From: a virus
Reading direction: 5' to 3' (one strand)
Length of the DNA: 64,000 nt
IMG/VR virus record: IMGVR_UViG_3300042502_001732
Location: 79,933-143,932 of that record
The notes under the pieces are model-generated. The model was not told where the DNA came from. It ran no database searches and saw only the letters and a program-made list of their open reading frames with translations. Each line of letters starts with the position of its first letter. Within the stretch, counting starts at the first letter, position 1. The translations under genes and the position numbers were made by a program. Positions 49,061 to 55,941 of the stretch are shown piece after piece.

Positions 49061-49094
49061 AAACGGAGCCAACATAGAGAAGGCTCCGTTTTTG
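49061..49094. terminator. Terminator after outer-membrane protein copy 2
   Basis: AAACGGAGCC / GGCTCCGTTT stem with T-runs on both strands. Confidence 0.88.
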
Positions 49095-49112
49095 TTTTAT
49101 ATTCTTATAATA

Positions 49113-49841
49113 TTAGAATGTCTTCTTAAACTCAATTCCACCGAAGAAAAGATTCTTCATGTCTGAATGCACACCAACCGAGTCATCAAGACCAAGTGAG
49201 TATGAGACAAACGGAACAGCGGTCACGCCTTGCACAACTGGAATGTCAGTCGACACAGTGGTCTCAAAGTGAGTACACTGTCCTTCTTGAGCGAGATAGC
49301 CAAGCTCAGCGCGAAAGTCAAGCATCAATGAAGATCCAAAATCATCACTGTATGTTGCAGCAAGTTCGCTATAGCTGTTATTGTCACCAACAAGTCCGAC
49401 ATACTGAGTAAGCGAAAGATCGATTGGACCAACTGCACGTGATACAGTCAAGCCAGCTTCTTGCGATTGTCCTTCCTGTCCTGCATAGTCTTGCGAATAC
49501 CAGGTATAGCTCAAAGATACGAGATAGTCAGCAACACTCTTAGAAAAGATTGCAGAGAGCTCAGTAGCTTCGTCCTTCCCAGTTGTTTCAGCGTTTGCAT
49601 AGTCAGCGCTAAGTGCCAACGAAACGTCCGCAGGAAGTTCAGTTGTCGTTTTGACGATTGCATTTGCTTCATTTGCACCTAGATCAGCACCACGCCAAAC
49701 CTTATCAGAAGAGTAGCCAGTTTCAAGCGTCACCGGCGTGAATGCTGAAGGAGCGTCTTCGATTGGGCCTGCATAGGCATAGTTAAGAGCAGCAAGTGCT
49801 GCAATAAGTCCGACTTTAACGATTTGTGTTTGTTTTTTCAT
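49113..49841 (-). CDS. Outer-membrane beta-barrel-like protein (Gcw_chp type), copy 2
   Basis: The start at 49841 (MKKQTQIVKVGLIAALAALN) gives a signal peptide ending YAYA. ETGYSSDKVWRGADLG, VADYLVSLSYTWYSQDYAG and the final KKTF match copy 1 at 1193 over the whole length. Placed between tRNA genes with its own terminator. Function as for copy 1; the two differ mostly in loop regions. Confidence 0.75.
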   Translation of the reverse strand: MKKQTQIVKVGLIAALAALNYAYAGPIEDAPSAFTPVTLETGYSSDKVWRGADLGANEANAIVKTTTELPADVSLALSADYANAETTGKDEATELSAIFSKSVADYLVSLSYTWYSQDYAGQEGQSQEAGLTVSRAVGPIDLSLTQYVGLVGDNNSYSELAATYSDDFGSSLMLDFRAELGYLAQEGQCTHFETTVSTDIPVVQGVTAVPFVSYSLGLDDSVGVHSDMKNLFFGGIEFKKTF

Positions 49842-49874
49842 ATTATAGTTCATTTTGTTTTTCAGGGGGAGAAG

Positions 49875-49949
49875 TGGTGGGGAGTGAGGGATTCAAACCC
49901 CCGGCCGACTCGGTGTAAACGAGATGCTCTATCGCTGAGCTAACTCCCC
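49875..49949 (-). tRNA. tRNA-Val(TAC)
   Basis: GGGGAGT / ACTCCCC, D-arm GCTC ... GAGC, loop TTTACAC, encoded ACCA. Confidence 0.92.
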
Positions 49950-49969
49950 ATAAAAGTATCTATATGTGT

Positions 49970-50059
49970 TGGCGGAACGTGTAGGATTTGAACCTACGGT
50001 AGAGTTGCCCCTACATTTCCTTAGCAGGGAAACACTTTCGACCACTCAGTCAACGTTCC
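49970..50059 (-). tRNA. tRNA-Ser(GCT)
   Basis: GGAACGT / ACGTTCC, anticodon loop CTGCTAA, long variable arm, discriminator G, CCA. Confidence 0.92.
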
Positions 50060-50063
50060 AAAA

Positions 50064-50154
50064 TGGCGGGTAGAGTAGGATTCGAACCCACGGAGGCGAT
50101 TAAACCTCTCTCGATTTCAAGTCGAGCGCCTTAGACCAACTCAGCCATCTACCC
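50064..50154 (-). tRNA. tRNA-Ser(TGA)
   Basis: GGGTAGA / TCTACCC, loop CTTGAAA, long variable arm, discriminator G, CCA. Confidence 0.92.
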
Positions 50155-50160
50155 TAAAAT

Positions 50161-50958
50161 TTATAAGCCGTCAGACAGGTCATAGATGCGATTTGAAACA
50201 TCAACTGACTTGTCTTTCATGAGTGTTTTGGAAAGTGTGCTGTTGTATGACAGCAGCAGTGCAATTGCAAGTGGATCAAACACAGCAATGATTATGCATA
50301 TAAAGGCCATTACGATTGTATCGAGCGGCAGATTAAACTGATCGGCAATAAACTTAAACGTTCCAATGTCTTTTGATGCCGACATCTTGAGTTTTAGCTC
50401 TTGTATTTGTGTGTCAAGCTCTCTCTTGCTGTCTTGCAGTTGAACTATTCTCTCGCGCTGTGCTTGCATTTCAGCCGCTGTTCTTTCAATATCGGCATAG
50501 ATTGGTCGTGCATTTGCCGCAGACATCTTTGGCAAGCGTTCTTCTTGTGACCGCCGCGCAGCGTTTAGTGTCTCTATTCGTGAGTTGATTTGTGAGACTT
50601 CAGAGTCGATGCCGCTCTTACGTTCTTGAAGAGACCCAACCTGGGAGTCGATGTTAGAAAATTGTATTGAGTTTACAGCATAGGCAGACGATAGATAACC
50701 AAAAATACCGAGTGAAGTTATACACATGAGTACGAGTGTCGCAGTGACGAGATAGCCCTTTAAGAGCGCTGATGTGTATGCCCAATAGTGATGCAAATAG
50801 GTCGTCGCTACAAGTTTGCCAATCTCTAGTGCACTTGCCATGATGAGCACTGAAACATAGCTACCACTAAAGAGTGTAGCAATGCCAAGTACTGAAAACC
50901 ATGCGGCACATCCAGCCACAAGTAGACTAGTAATGAATAGCAGTGCACGTAAAACCAT
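50161..50958 (-). CDS. Membrane protein with central coiled coil, 265 aa
   Basis: Three N-terminal membrane helices (about 5-25, 30-50, 68-95), a long coiled coil (about 105-195) and a C-terminal membrane segment (about 213-240). This 3+1 layout with MVLRALLFITSLLVAG occurs in T4-like phages of aquatic bacteria; function unknown. TATAAATA late promoter 7 bases upstream. Confidence 0.7.
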   Translation of the reverse strand: MVLRALLFITSLLVAGCAAWFSVLGIATLFSGSYVSVLIMASALEIGKLVATTYLHHYWAYTSALLKGYLVTATLVLMCITSLGIFGYLSSAYAVNSIQFSNIDSQVGSLQERKSGIDSEVSQINSRIETLNAARRSQEERLPKMSAANARPIYADIERTAAEMQAQRERIVQLQDSKRELDTQIQELKLKMSASKDIGTFKFIADQFNLPLDTIVMAFICIIIAVFDPLAIALLLSYNSTLSKTLMKDKSVDVSNRIYDLSDGL

Positions 50959-50965
50959 GTCATGA

Positions 50966-50973
50966 TATTTATA
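50966..50973 (-). promoter_or_regulatory. Late promoter
   Basis: TATAAATA before the 265-residue membrane protein. Confidence 0.7.
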
Positions 50974-51004
50974 ATGGTGGGCCCGGTTGGGTTCTTATTA
51001 AAAA

Positions 51005-51080
51005 TGGTAGGCCCGCTCGGATTCGAACCGAGGGTCACCCGATTATGAGTCGGACGCTTTCACCGCTAAGCTACGAGCCT
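51005..51080 (-). tRNA. tRNA-Met(CAT), elongator-like
   Basis: AGGCTCG / CGGGCCT with a T-G pair, anticodon loop CTCATAA, T-arm CTCGG-TTCGAAT-CCGAG, ACCA. The same anticodon loop as the intron-bearing tRNA. Confidence 0.9.
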
Positions 51081-51090
51081 TTATAGAAAT

Positions 51091-51615
51091 TTAGTTCTTA
51101 GAAATATTTCGATTTTTTAAAGAATTTGAAATTTTTTGTTTTGTTTCTTCGCTCATCGGCTTTCTTAATTTTGCTGCTTTCGAAATATTTTGCTTTGCAG
51201 TTTCACTAAGTTTTCTACCTTTTGATGAAGAACCACCACGTTTTCCAGCATCAATAAATTTTTGTTTATTATCACTGGAATTTAAAGTTTTTTTAATTTG
51301 TGAAATAGTTTCATTTGAATGAGATTTGCCTTTAAAATGTGATCCACCTTCACCGCCGACTCCCATGTTATAAGTGTCCTTGCAATTTACAAATTCTTCA
51401 GTAATCAATTCTCTTTCTTTTGCATTCATCTCCTCTTCTGTTTGGAAAATAAACAATATTTCTTTTTGAAAATTTTCCTTACCATATTTTAATATAGCTT
51501 CCTTGATTGCCTTTCCGGAACCATAATACGAATCATTTGGATTAGCAGTTTGATGTTTACCTATATAAAATTTATTATTGATTAGATTTGTAGTTTTATA
51601 GATTGTATAGAACAT
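51091..51615 (-). CDS. GIY-YIG homing endonuclease (Seg/I-TevI type)
   Basis: 174 residues; the start at 51615 was chosen because the longer frame crosses a tRNA fragment and the late promoter. FYTIYKTTNLINNKFYIGKH is the GIY-YIG core; NUMOD-like repeats (SETAKQNISKAAKLRKP, SEETKQKISNSLKNR) bind DNA at the C-terminus. It follows directly after a truncated tRNA and ends 10 bases before tRNA-Met. Confidence 0.88.
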   Translation of the reverse strand: MFYTIYKTTNLINNKFYIGKHQTANPNDSYYGSGKAIKEAILKYGKENFQKEILFIFQTEEEMNAKERELITEEFVNCKDTYNMGVGGEGGSHFKGKSHSNETISQIKKTLNSSDNKQKFIDAGKRGGSSSKGRKLSETAKQNISKAAKLRKPMSEETKQKISNSLKNRNISKN

Positions 51616-51620
51616 AATTC

Positions 51621-51628
51621 TATTTATA
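51621..51628 (-). promoter_or_regulatory. Late promoter of the GIY-YIG gene
   Basis: TATAAATA, 5 bases before the ATG and 2 bases after the end of the truncated tRNA. Confidence 0.7.
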
Positions 51629-51630
51629 CA

Positions 51631-51668
51631 ATCATAGACCCCTGCTCTTACCGCTGAGCTACAAGCCC
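51631..51668 (-). pseudogene. 5' half of a tRNA, cut off in the anticodon loop
   Basis: GGGCTTG, TA, D-arm GCTC ... GAGC, anticodon stem GGGGT and start of loop (CTATG), then directly the late promoter of the endonuclease gene. No 3' half downstream. Confidence 0.75.
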
Positions 51669-51674
51669 CTTTCA

Positions 51675-51860
51675 TTATAAAACTGGTCCGTTTTCTTTTT
51701 GTTCGTGATCTATGTATTGCCCAATATGTTGATGAACATTCAGCGATCGACGAAATGATTCATGCTCAAGTTTGGCTATTCGCTCTCTAAGTTCATTCAT
51801 CTCAGAGAGTAGCGCTTCTACTTCGGCGTCAATCAAACTTTTAATATGTTCTGTATTCAT
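51675..51860 (-). CDS. Coiled-coil protein, 61 aa
   Basis: MNTEHIKSLIDAEVEALLSE then heptads and a C-terminal HIGQYIDHEQKENGPVL. Between tRNA genes. Confidence 0.55.
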   Translation of the reverse strand: MNTEHIKSLIDAEVEALLSEMNELRERIAKLEHESFRRSLNVHQHIGQYIDHEQKENGPVL

Positions 51861-51873
51861 AATCTTTTAAAGA

Positions 51874-51964
51874 TGGTAGCTATGGTCGGACTCGAACCGA
51901 CAAGCCATAAGGCAACGAATTTTAAGTTCGCAATGTTTACCAATTTCATCACACAGCCATAGAA
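51874..51964 (-). tRNA. tRNA-Leu(TAA)
   Basis: Anticodon loop CTTAAAA, long variable arm, T-arm GTCGG-TTCGAGT-CCGAC, ACCA. The first two acceptor pairs are mismatched, so it may be weakened. Confidence 0.8.
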
Positions 51965-52047
51965 AATTTAGAGGTTGTCGACGAGATAATTGTTCGACTT
52001 TAGGGACCTCATGCTCCTGTAAGCGATACCACCACAGTACCGAAATT

Positions 52048-52680
52048 TTATTTATTAGAGATATTATAATTCTTACATGATTCTAAAGAATTTAGAATAA
52101 CAATATTGTCATATTGATTTAACAAACATTTTAATTTTTCATTTTGAACTTTAATTGCTTGGGGATTTTTTGGATCTAGATATAGATTATATTCTGGAAG
52201 ATAAAAATCTGGAAAATAATTATGTGTTATACCATCTTTATCAATCCATGGCAATGGACTTGGTCTAAGCCAAGTAATATTACATTCATCTAAACGTTTA
52301 GCGAGTTCTAATTCCCATGAAGAATCTAACATTATTCCATTATATTCAATAATTCCTCTTCTTAATCTTCTATGAGGTGAAGAAAGCGCCTTTTCTTTCA
52401 TCAATTGTTTAGATTTTTCAGTATGTTTTCTTCCTTTCCAATAGTTATTATTAATTAACGGCGAAACTATTTGCTTTCCCTCAGATTTTGCTTTATCATA
52501 TTGATTAGTAATTCCAGATTCTTTTTTCGCTAAATTCATAGCAGCAACAGCCTTTAATGAACCATTTTTATATTCAGTTCTTTTTGGGTTTTCTTTACAC
52601 CATCTACTATGGTTTGCCATCCATCCACTTGGTTTATCGCACAAATCAAATTCTTCTTTACAGTGTTTACATTTATTCAT
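52048..52680 (-). CDS. PD-(D/E)XK/Vsr-like homing endonuclease, copy 1
   Basis: 210 residues. N-terminal zinc finger (CKHCKEEF ... HSRWC), NUMOD-like linker, then LDSSWELELAKRLDE and YFPDFYLPEYNLYLDPKN, a nuclease core like Vsr-type phage homing enzymes. Same layout as the protein at 57631. Sits between tRNA genes. Confidence 0.75.
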   Translation of the reverse strand: MNKCKHCKEEFDLCDKPSGWMANHSRWCKENPKRTEYKNGSLKAVAAMNLAKKESGITNQYDKAKSEGKQIVSPLINNNYWKGRKHTEKSKQLMKEKALSSPHRRLRRGIIEYNGIMLDSSWELELAKRLDECNITWLRPSPLPWIDKDGITHNYFPDFYLPEYNLYLDPKNPQAIKVQNEKLKCLLNQYDNIVILNSLESCKNYNISNK

Positions 52681-52696
52681 AATAGTGTTTTTAAAT

Positions 52697-52771
52697 TGGT
52701 GGGTATACTAGGATTCGAACCTAGGCGAAGGATTTAGAAGACCCTGATGCTATCCATTACATTATATACCC
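52697..52771 (-). tRNA. tRNA-Arg(TCT), cluster copy
   Basis: GGGTATA / TATACCC, loop CTTCTAA, T-arm CCTAG-TTCGAAT-type, ACCA. A second tRNA-Arg(TCT) lies at 21872. Confidence 0.9.
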
Positions 52772-52780
52772 ATACACTAT

Positions 52781-52788
52781 TATTTATA
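52781..52788 (-). promoter_or_regulatory. Late promoter after a truncated tRNA
   Basis: TATAAATA between the tRNA fragment at 52790 and the intact tRNA-Arg; would drive that tRNA and the endonuclease gene. Confidence 0.65.
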
Positions 52789-52789
52789 A

Positions 52790-52827
52790 ATTAAATCCCT
52801 TGCTCTAATCCACTGAGCTACGTTCCC
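52790..52827 (-). pseudogene. 5' half of a tRNA, cut off in the anticodon loop
   Basis: GGGAACG, TA, GCTC ... GAGC, anticodon stem AGGGA and loop TTTAA, then the late promoter. Confidence 0.75.
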
Positions 52828-52838
52828 GTTTTTCATAT

Positions 52839-53039
52839 TTAATTAAAGTCAAAGGTGTCTACTGTAATGTCATGTTGCTTAAGAAGACGAACCGCGTTGT
52901 CACGTTTACGTTTGCTGTTCCAGAAAAGCTCAATCTCTGCAGCATCGGCATCGTTATAGGTGTGAATGTCGCTTAACGCCATTGCTTCCATATAGCATTC
53001 ATCATTGTGAAATACAATCGAATATTGTTTTGTTTTCAT
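52839..53039 (-). CDS. Unknown 66-residue protein
   Basis: MKTKQYSIVFHNDECYMEAM and RDNAVRLLKQHDITVDTFDF: small alpha/beta domain, not recognised. Confidence 0.6.
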   Translation of the reverse strand: MKTKQYSIVFHNDECYMEAMALSDIHTYNDADAAEIELFWNSKRKRDNAVRLLKQHDITVDTFDFN

Positions 53040-53090
53040 GCGGTCTTAGTCGATGTCCTGTTTCATATTGTATTGGAGTTTCTCAAAAGA

Positions 53091-53303
53091 TCAGACTTCA
53101 GCATTGACCTCACATTCATTTATAACATAATCATCATACGCAGTATTTTCATAACGATTGTTGACACGATCAGCATCAACCTTAGCCTTATAGGCATCTA
53201 GTGCGCAATTTGCTTTTTTAAGTGAGCTATAAGCTCCTAATACGACGTCGCCTTCATAGTCTACGCGTCCTAATAAGAGAAATATTGAAGATTTGTTTTT
53301 CAT
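53091..53303 (-). CDS. Unknown 70-residue protein
   Basis: The start at 53303 (MKNKSSIFLLLGRVDYEGDV) follows the early leader. Helical C-terminus. Driven by early module 6. Confidence 0.6.
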   Translation of the reverse strand: MKNKSSIFLLLGRVDYEGDVVLGAYSSLKKANCALDAYKAKVDADRVNNRYENTAYDDYVINECEVNAEV

Positions 53304-53305
53304 AT

Positions 53306-53360
53306 TGTGGTTGGTGTTGCTTACATGGTTATTATAGCATAAAACGCACAGAAAGTACAC
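53306..53360 (-). promoter_or_regulatory. Early promoter module 6
   Basis: TGTACT at 53355-53360, 17 bases, TATAAT at 53332-53337, leader AACCATGTAAGCAACACC; shared block to about 53415. Confidence 0.85.
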
Positions 53361-53514
53361 AACTTTTTTCATAAAAGTGAAAAAAGATCCCGAAGTTAAG
53401 CCTGGTATAGAGAAAATTTGCCCATGACAGATTGCTGCTACACTCACCCAGGGCTGGGGCTATCTAGAAACCACATCTAGCTGCGTCATACTTTATCGCG
53501 TATGAATACGAATT

Positions 53515-53582
53515 ACGAGGGGGAGGAATTTAACCTCCACTCTAGACTATGGGCCTAGCGATCTCCGTATGATCCCTCTCGC
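53515..53582 (-). tRNA. Degenerate tRNA-like sequence
   Basis: GCGAGAG / CCCTCGT acceptor with one mismatch, stem CTAGG / TCTAG with loop CCCATAG (C instead of U33), T-arm GGAGG-TTAAATT-CCTCC, no CCA. Probably a decayed tRNA. Confidence 0.4.
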
Positions 53583-53589
53583 AAAGTGT

Positions 53590-53773
53590 TTTCCCCACTA
53601 CCGAATAATTGACCAGAGTCAACTTGAAGAAACGCAGTGACTATTTCATCTTGGTGGCTAATTCCAAGACTAGTTTAATGTGCGTCGGATTACATTCGGC
53701 GTCACCGGGTTGCCATCCCGTTCTTAGCCTCAATGCTCATTGTAGGATCAATGCCTACAATGGCAGGGAAAAA
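53590..53773. other. Non-coding stretch in the tRNA cluster
   Basis: No credible gene. Contains short inverted repeats such as CATTGTAGG ... CCTACAATG, so it may be transcribed as structured RNA. Confidence 0.4.
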
Positions 53774-53879
53774 TGGTGGGGTATTCTCGTATCATGTTTA
53801 AACCATGCGCTGTCTAGTGTGCACCCATCAAGCGTAGAGGGCATGAGGAGAATAAAGCCGCTAAGCTCTGCCCCATTGA
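53774..53879 (-). ncRNA. tRNA-like structured RNA ending in ACCA
   Basis: GGGG then, after 16 bases, TATTCTC pairs with GAGAATA-CCCC; a T-arm-like CATG-GTTTAAA-CATG sits before the 3' strand and the element ends ACCA. It is not a normal tRNA; could be a decayed tRNA with an insertion. Confidence 0.35.
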
Positions 53880-53882
53880 AAT

Positions 53883-53956
53883 TGGTGCGTCATGTGAGGG
53901 TCGAACTCACGCCTTCAGAGTGGAAGTCTAATGTGCTGCCGTAACACTTATGACGC
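53883..53956 (-). tRNA. tRNA-Gly(TCC)
   Basis: GCGTCAT / ATGACGC, loop CTTCCAC, T-arm GTGAG-TTCGACC-CTCAC, ACCA. Confidence 0.92.
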
Positions 53957-53965
53957 AAAAAATAG

Positions 53966-54065
53966 ACAATGTAGATGGAATCGAACCATCGCCTCGGCGT
54001 TGTCGCCTATCCTATCGGACAAGAAACCCTTTGCTTGGGGCGTGCTACCACTACACTATACATTG
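53966..54065 (-). tRNA. tRNA-Cys(GCA)-like, atypical
   Basis: CAATGTA / TACATTG acceptor, loop AAGCAAA (anticodon GCA but A at position 33), about 30 extra bases in the variable region, good T-arm GATGG-TTCGATT-CCATC, no encoded CCA. May be non-functional. Confidence 0.5.
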
Positions 54066-54071
54066 AAAGAC

Positions 54072-54497
54072 TTAACGTTTGATCAGGTCAGACACAGCAC
54101 GTGTCATTTTACCAATGTCAGCCATTGTTGGAAAGACACTGTTCGGGCTGTCGCCACCTCTAATTGAGAGGATTGGCTTGTGTGTGCCGGTTTTGGCGAG
54201 TGCCATATTGCCGCGAATATAGTCATCAGCACCCATCTTGCCCATGCTCATAGTGAGCGTATACTCTTGTCCACCAATCTCAAACGAGACACCAGTATAG
54301 CCAGAGTCGAAAAATTTGGCGTGTGTGATTGACCCACGGGGCGTGTCGGCAGAATTTAAAATTGTTTGCAGATAATCTTGAACGCTTTCTGGAACAGACC
54401 GTCCAAAGCCAGTGACTGGTGCAATAGCGACCTTTTCGAGAATTTGCTTTGCAGCTTCAACTAGACTGTCTGGTTGTGTAGAATTAAATGCGTTCAT
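54072..54497 (-). CDS. Internal head protein candidate, 141 aa
   Basis: Leader NAFNSTQPDSLVEAAKQILE is of the same family as those at 44.9-48.5 kb, though a clear L-x-E site is missing. The body has VSFEIGGQEYTLTMSMGKMG. Late promoter TATAAATA at 54503. Confidence 0.6.
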   Translation of the reverse strand: MNAFNSTQPDSLVEAAKQILEKVAIAPVTGFGRSVPESVQDYLQTILNSADTPRGSITHAKFFDSGYTGVSFEIGGQEYTLTMSMGKMGADDYIRGNMALAKTGTHKPILSIRGGDSPNSVFPTMADIGKMTRAVSDLIKR

Positions 54498-54502
54498 ACT
54501 AC

Positions 54503-54510
54503 TATTTATA
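54503..54510 (-). promoter_or_regulatory. Late promoter
   Basis: TATAAATA, 5 bases before the 54072 gene start and 5 bases after a tRNA-Tyr 3' end. Confidence 0.7.
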
Positions 54511-54514
54511 AAAA

Positions 54515-54600
54515 TGGTGGGCAGAGCTGGATTCGAACCAGCGTAGGCGTTAGCCAGCAGATTTACAGTCTGCCCCCTTTAGCCACTCGGGCATCTACCC
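54515..54600 (-). tRNA. tRNA-Tyr(GTA)
   Basis: GGGTAGA / TCTGCCC, loop CTGTAAA, long variable arm, T-arm GCTGG-TTCGAAT-CCAGC, ACCA. Confidence 0.92.
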
Positions 54601-54708
54601 ATTTAGCAATGTATGGTTATTGACCCACACGGAATCTAGTATTTTATATACTAAGTTAAAACTGTTTTTGTATCTCTATTCTTTACCCCTTAAAAGGCAA
54701 AAATATAT

Positions 54709-55077
54709 CTACCAAATAGAACCAGGTTTAGAGTTGGGTCTATTTTTATCCCAAAAATGCTTACCAGCAGCAGTTTGATCTGAGCTACGATATATTTTAT
54801 AACCACGTTTCGATAAAATATCATAAACCATTTTTGCTAGTCCCTTACCTCTGTGCTCTTTAGATACCCAAATATCTATAGCTTTTAAATTTTTATTATC
54901 GTGTTTAAATGTAAATGTACCGATTTTTATTCTATCATCAATAAGATATACATATATCTCATCCAAGTAACTATCGATATCTATTTTAATATCATGGGTT
55001 ATTTTTTTACTAAAAATTGATTTGAGTTTATCAATAAAACTTTCTCGTATAAAATACTGTTTAAATGATATAATCAT
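54709..55077 (-). CDS. GNAT-family acetyltransferase with T4-type capsid-targeting leader
   Basis: 122 residues. IDIWVSKEHRGKGLAKMVYD is GNAT motif A (acetyl-CoA binding). The N-terminus MIISFKQYFIRESFIDKL closely resembles the T4 internal-protein leader (MKTYQEFIAE) with a cut after IRE. It may be packed in the head and injected to modify host proteins; this is inference. CATAAATA late-type promoter upstream. Confidence 0.75.
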   Translation of the reverse strand: MIISFKQYFIRESFIDKLKSIFSKKITHDIKIDIDSYLDEIYVYLIDDRIKIGTFTFKHDNKNLKAIDIWVSKEHRGKGLAKMVYDILSKRGYKIYRSSDQTAAGKHFWDKNRPNSKPGSIW

Positions 55078-55082
55078 AATAC

Positions 55083-55090
55083 TATTTATG
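55083..55090 (-). promoter_or_regulatory. Late promoter variant
   Basis: CATAAATA, 5 bases before the acetyltransferase start. Confidence 0.55.
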
Positions 55091-55236
55091 CGAAAGTGAT
55101 GAGCTTTTATTCTTGTGCCATGCTCAGGGCTTAACAGGTGTTGTTGCTACATCAAAGGAGTTATGCTTGTTTAGCGTTCTAAAGTCACATCCTATGAAAC
55201 GCAATTGCCGCTATGCGAACCGCCCATTAAAAAAAT
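55091..55236. other. Non-coding spacer in the tRNA cluster
   Basis: No gene seen; contains GCGGTTCGCATAGCGGC, a possible short hairpin. Confidence 0.4.
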
Positions 55237-55316
55237 TGGTTGCGGGGGTGGGAGTCGAACCCACACCGAAGCCTAGCTTATGAGACTAGTTCAGCACCAC
55301 TACTGACTGCCCCGCG
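55237..55316 (-). tRNA. tRNA-Met(CAT), initiator-like
   Basis: Loop CTCATAA. The acceptor is CGCGGGG / CCCCGCA, leaving a C1-A72 mismatch, the hallmark of initiator tRNA. The three G-C pairs expected in the anticodon stem are absent, so initiator identity is only probable. Confidence 0.8.
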
Positions 55317-55328
55317 ATTGAAAATTGA

Positions 55329-55439
55329 GCCGTCTAGAGAGGCGACATAGACACATTCCCGTACGCACCCGCATATGCAGTCCTGCACGTCATTTGTGTC
55401 TATGTACCGGGCATGGAGCCCGTGCACCTCTCTAGCGGC
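55329..55439 (-). ncRNA. Unassigned highly structured RNA between tRNAs
   Basis: About 111 bases. GCCG-TAGAGAGG pairs with CCTCTCTA-CGGC at the ends, ACATAGACACA with TGTGTCTATGT inside, and CACGGGC-TCCAT-GCCCG forms a side hairpin. The pairing is far too extensive for chance. It has no tRNA features. Function unknown. Confidence 0.65.
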
Positions 55440-55445
55440 AAAGTT

Positions 55446-55519
55446 GGTAGAGGTACAAGGATTCGAACCTCGACAAACAGAATCAAAATCTGTGGTGCTA
55501 ACCGTTACACTATACCTCT
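55446..55519 (-). tRNA. tRNA-Gln(TTG)
   Basis: AGAGGTA / TACCTCT, loop TTTTGAT, ACCA. Confidence 0.92.
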
Positions 55520-55520
55520 A

Positions 55521-55594
55521 TGGCACGTCACCACAGATTCGAACTGTGACAAAAGGTTTTGGAGACCTTTGTGCTACCGTTACACCAATGACGT
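55521..55594 (-). tRNA. tRNA-Trp(CCA)
   Basis: ACGTCAT / GTGACGT, loop CTCCAAA, discriminator G, CCA. Confidence 0.92.
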
Positions 55595-55598
55595 ATAA

Positions 55599-55674
<76 letters not shown>

Positions 55675-55684
55675 TAATAAAAAA

Positions 55685-55759
55685 TGGTCGGGTAATTGAG
55701 AATCGAACTCAACTAAACTTGCTCCCAAAGCAAGCGCCTCGCCAGTCGGCCTTTACCCG
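55685..55759 (-). tRNA. tRNA-Pro(TGG)
   Basis: CGGGTAA / TTACCCG (C1-G72 typical of Pro), loop TTTGGGA, ACCA. Confidence 0.92.
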
Positions 55760-55767
55760 TAAAAATA

Positions 55768-55845
55768 TGGTACACCCAGTTAGACTCGAACTAACGACCC
55801 CACAATTATCAATCGTGTGCTCTAACCAAACTGAGCTATGGATGC
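55768..55845 (-). tRNA. tRNA-Ile(GAT)
   Basis: GCATCCA / TGGGTGT, loop TTGATAA, ACCA. Confidence 0.92.
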
Positions 55846-55853
55846 ACTTTAAA

Positions 55854-55941
55854 CTGGAGCCGAAAGTGGGATTCGAACCCACGATGATGTTTCCAAACCG
55901 GATTACAAATCCGGTGCAATCGACCACTATGCGACTTCGGC
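55854..55941 (-). tRNA. tRNA-Thr(TGT) with long variable region
   Basis: GCCGAAG / TTTCGGC, loop TTTGTAA, T-arm GTGGG-TTCGAAT-CCCAC, discriminator T, CCA. About 16 bases in the variable region is unusual for Thr. The HNH gene at 55927 ends within its first bases. Confidence 0.85.

Noticed and set aside
48720-49166. Rightward 148-codon frame
   Set aside because: Runs through the 48509 gene, tRNA-Leu and a terminator, so it cannot be a real gene.
50974-51000. Extra tRNA 3' end (GGGCCCACCA)
   Set aside because: Short match next to tRNA-Met without a T-arm or 5' part; could be chance or a small remnant.
51616-51675. Longer start for the GIY-YIG gene
   Set aside because: It would translate through a tRNA fragment and the late promoter; the ATG at 51613-51615 follows TATAAATA directly.
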